Part shown: positions 5,362-5,857 of the stretch, piece by piece
Layout: every line of letters begins with the position of its first letter
Numbering within the stretch: the first letter of the stretch is position 1
From: BMS3Abin12 sp964487445
Lineage (GTDB): Bacteria > Pseudomonadota > Gammaproteobacteria > 21-64-14
DNA length: 5,857 bases
Direction of reading: 5' to 3'
Assembly: GCA_964487445.1 (NCBI GenBank)
Contig: CAZAQG010000115.1
Span: forward strand, 1 to 5,857
Notes under the pieces: model-generated
What the model was told of the DNA's origin: nothing
What the model saw: only the letters and a program-made list of their open reading frames with translations
Databases searched by the model: none
Position numbers and translations under genes: made by a program

Positions 5362-5857
5362 TCAATCTCCCGCCTTGTAGTAGCGGCGCTTCGGGTCTCT
5401 GGGGCCCTGGCCGATTTCGCGCACCAAACCACGATCCACCAGCTTCCTGAGGCGGGTACGCGTCGCACGGGGCGTGAGGCCGATCACGCCTGCGATTTCG
5501 CTGGTGCCGTGCCCCTCGCCGTCTTCCAGAAGATCGAGGATGGCGCGGTCGGGGCCGTCGAGCGATCTGGGGCCGACTTGCTCGGTATAGTCACGCGCAG
5601 GCGGGTGCCGACCTCTTCCCAGCGTGGCGCGGGCAGGCCCGAATTGCGGCAGGCCGCGATCATGCGCTGTGCGCCGCTGCCCCATTGCTCCACCAGGCCG
5701 AGTTCGTGGAAAACCCTGCCGATCACCCGGTTGCGCAGCTTGGAGATGCCGTGCGGGAGGTCCTCGATGGTGAGCCCGAAGGGCAAGAGGCCTGGATTCT
5801 CTACCTCGAGCCGGTCGTCGAAGATCGCCAAGCGGATGGGGGCGCCTCGCTGGGCGT
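5362..5857 (-). pseudogene. C-terminal part of a COG2865 (AlbA_2/HATPase_c_4) ATP-binding regulator with a frameshift
   Basis: The gene enters from the right edge, so its N-terminal DNA-binding (AlbA_2/Schlafen-like) part is not in view. The visible part reads APIRLAIFDDRLEVENPG, LLPFGLTIEDLPHGISKLRN and VEQWGSGAQRMIAAC, the GHKL-type ATP-binding block of COG2865 proteins. It is followed by GTRLRVTI. A winged-helix end then appears in another frame: GPDRAILDLLEDGEG, SEIAGVIGLTPRATRTRLRK, GLVREIG and DPKRRYYKAGD, stopping at 5362. The two frames join if one C is restored in the run at about 5583-5585, giving RVTIPEQVGPRSLDG. So a single-base loss near 5570-5585 breaks the gene, unless it is a sequencing error. 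Proteins of this family often sit first in restriction-modification-like islands and may control them. Here the next gene begins 8 nt after the stop, so they share one transcript. A TTG at 5831 is not the real start, since the frame is open to the edge. Confidence 0.85.

Noticed and set aside
5484..5831. Independent 115-residue gene starting at TTG 5831
   Set aside because: The frame continues upstream to the window edge with family-like sequence (APIRLAIFDD), so 5831 is internal, and its last 30 residues are out-of-frame reading after the frameshift.
1..5857. CRISPR array, tRNA or rRNA
   Set aside because: No regularly spaced repeats and no cloverleaf or rRNA-like stretch were found on either strand.

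Overview
The window looks like a GC-rich proteobacterial chromosome, most likely gammaproteobacterial. That rests on the long two-domain form of SppA, a codon usage with G or C in nearly every third position, and good Shine-Dalgarno sites. I cannot name the genus. An AT-rich toxin-antitoxin cassette sits at the left end, and a broken defence-type operon sits at the right end.

Positions 1-239 hold no gene that I can support. They carry a cluster of hairpins (92-159), then a sigma70-like promoter (171-200) that overlaps a perfect 10+10 bp inverted repeat (198-229). This is the probable autoregulatory operator of the vapBC pair that follows on the + strand: VapB at 240-434 and VapC at 431-826, joined by an ATGA overlap. 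Their A+T-rich codons stand out against everything to the right, which suggests a transferred cassette. GC-rich sequence resumes at once after vapC with what looks like the 3' end of a host gene (about 828-953, + strand).

From 990 to 3448 two ordinary host genes lie on the - strand. One is sppA, a membrane-anchored signal peptide peptidase with both catalytic residues visible. It is followed after a hairpin by a small secreted protein of unknown function. Another orphan 3' coding fragment (3557-3715, -) lies between sppA and the right-hand block.

From 3696 to the right edge, all on the - strand, lies a compact operon whose order of transcription is right to left. It has a COG2865/AlbA_2-type ATP-binding regulator (C-terminal part), the start of a large DNA methyltransferase fused by deletion to the tail of another gene, and an OLD-like ATPase with a TOPRIM-like domain. 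Start and stop signals between them are tight (8-nt gap, ATGA overlap), so they once formed one transcription unit. All three are damaged: a probable 1-nt loss in the regulator, a 4-nt-type frameshift plus a large deletion in the methyltransferase, and an out-of-frame deletion that removed the Walker A region of the ATPase. The block is best read as the decaying remnant of a multi-gene restriction-modification-like defence island. An intact relative, if found, would show which genes were lost and what the system does.
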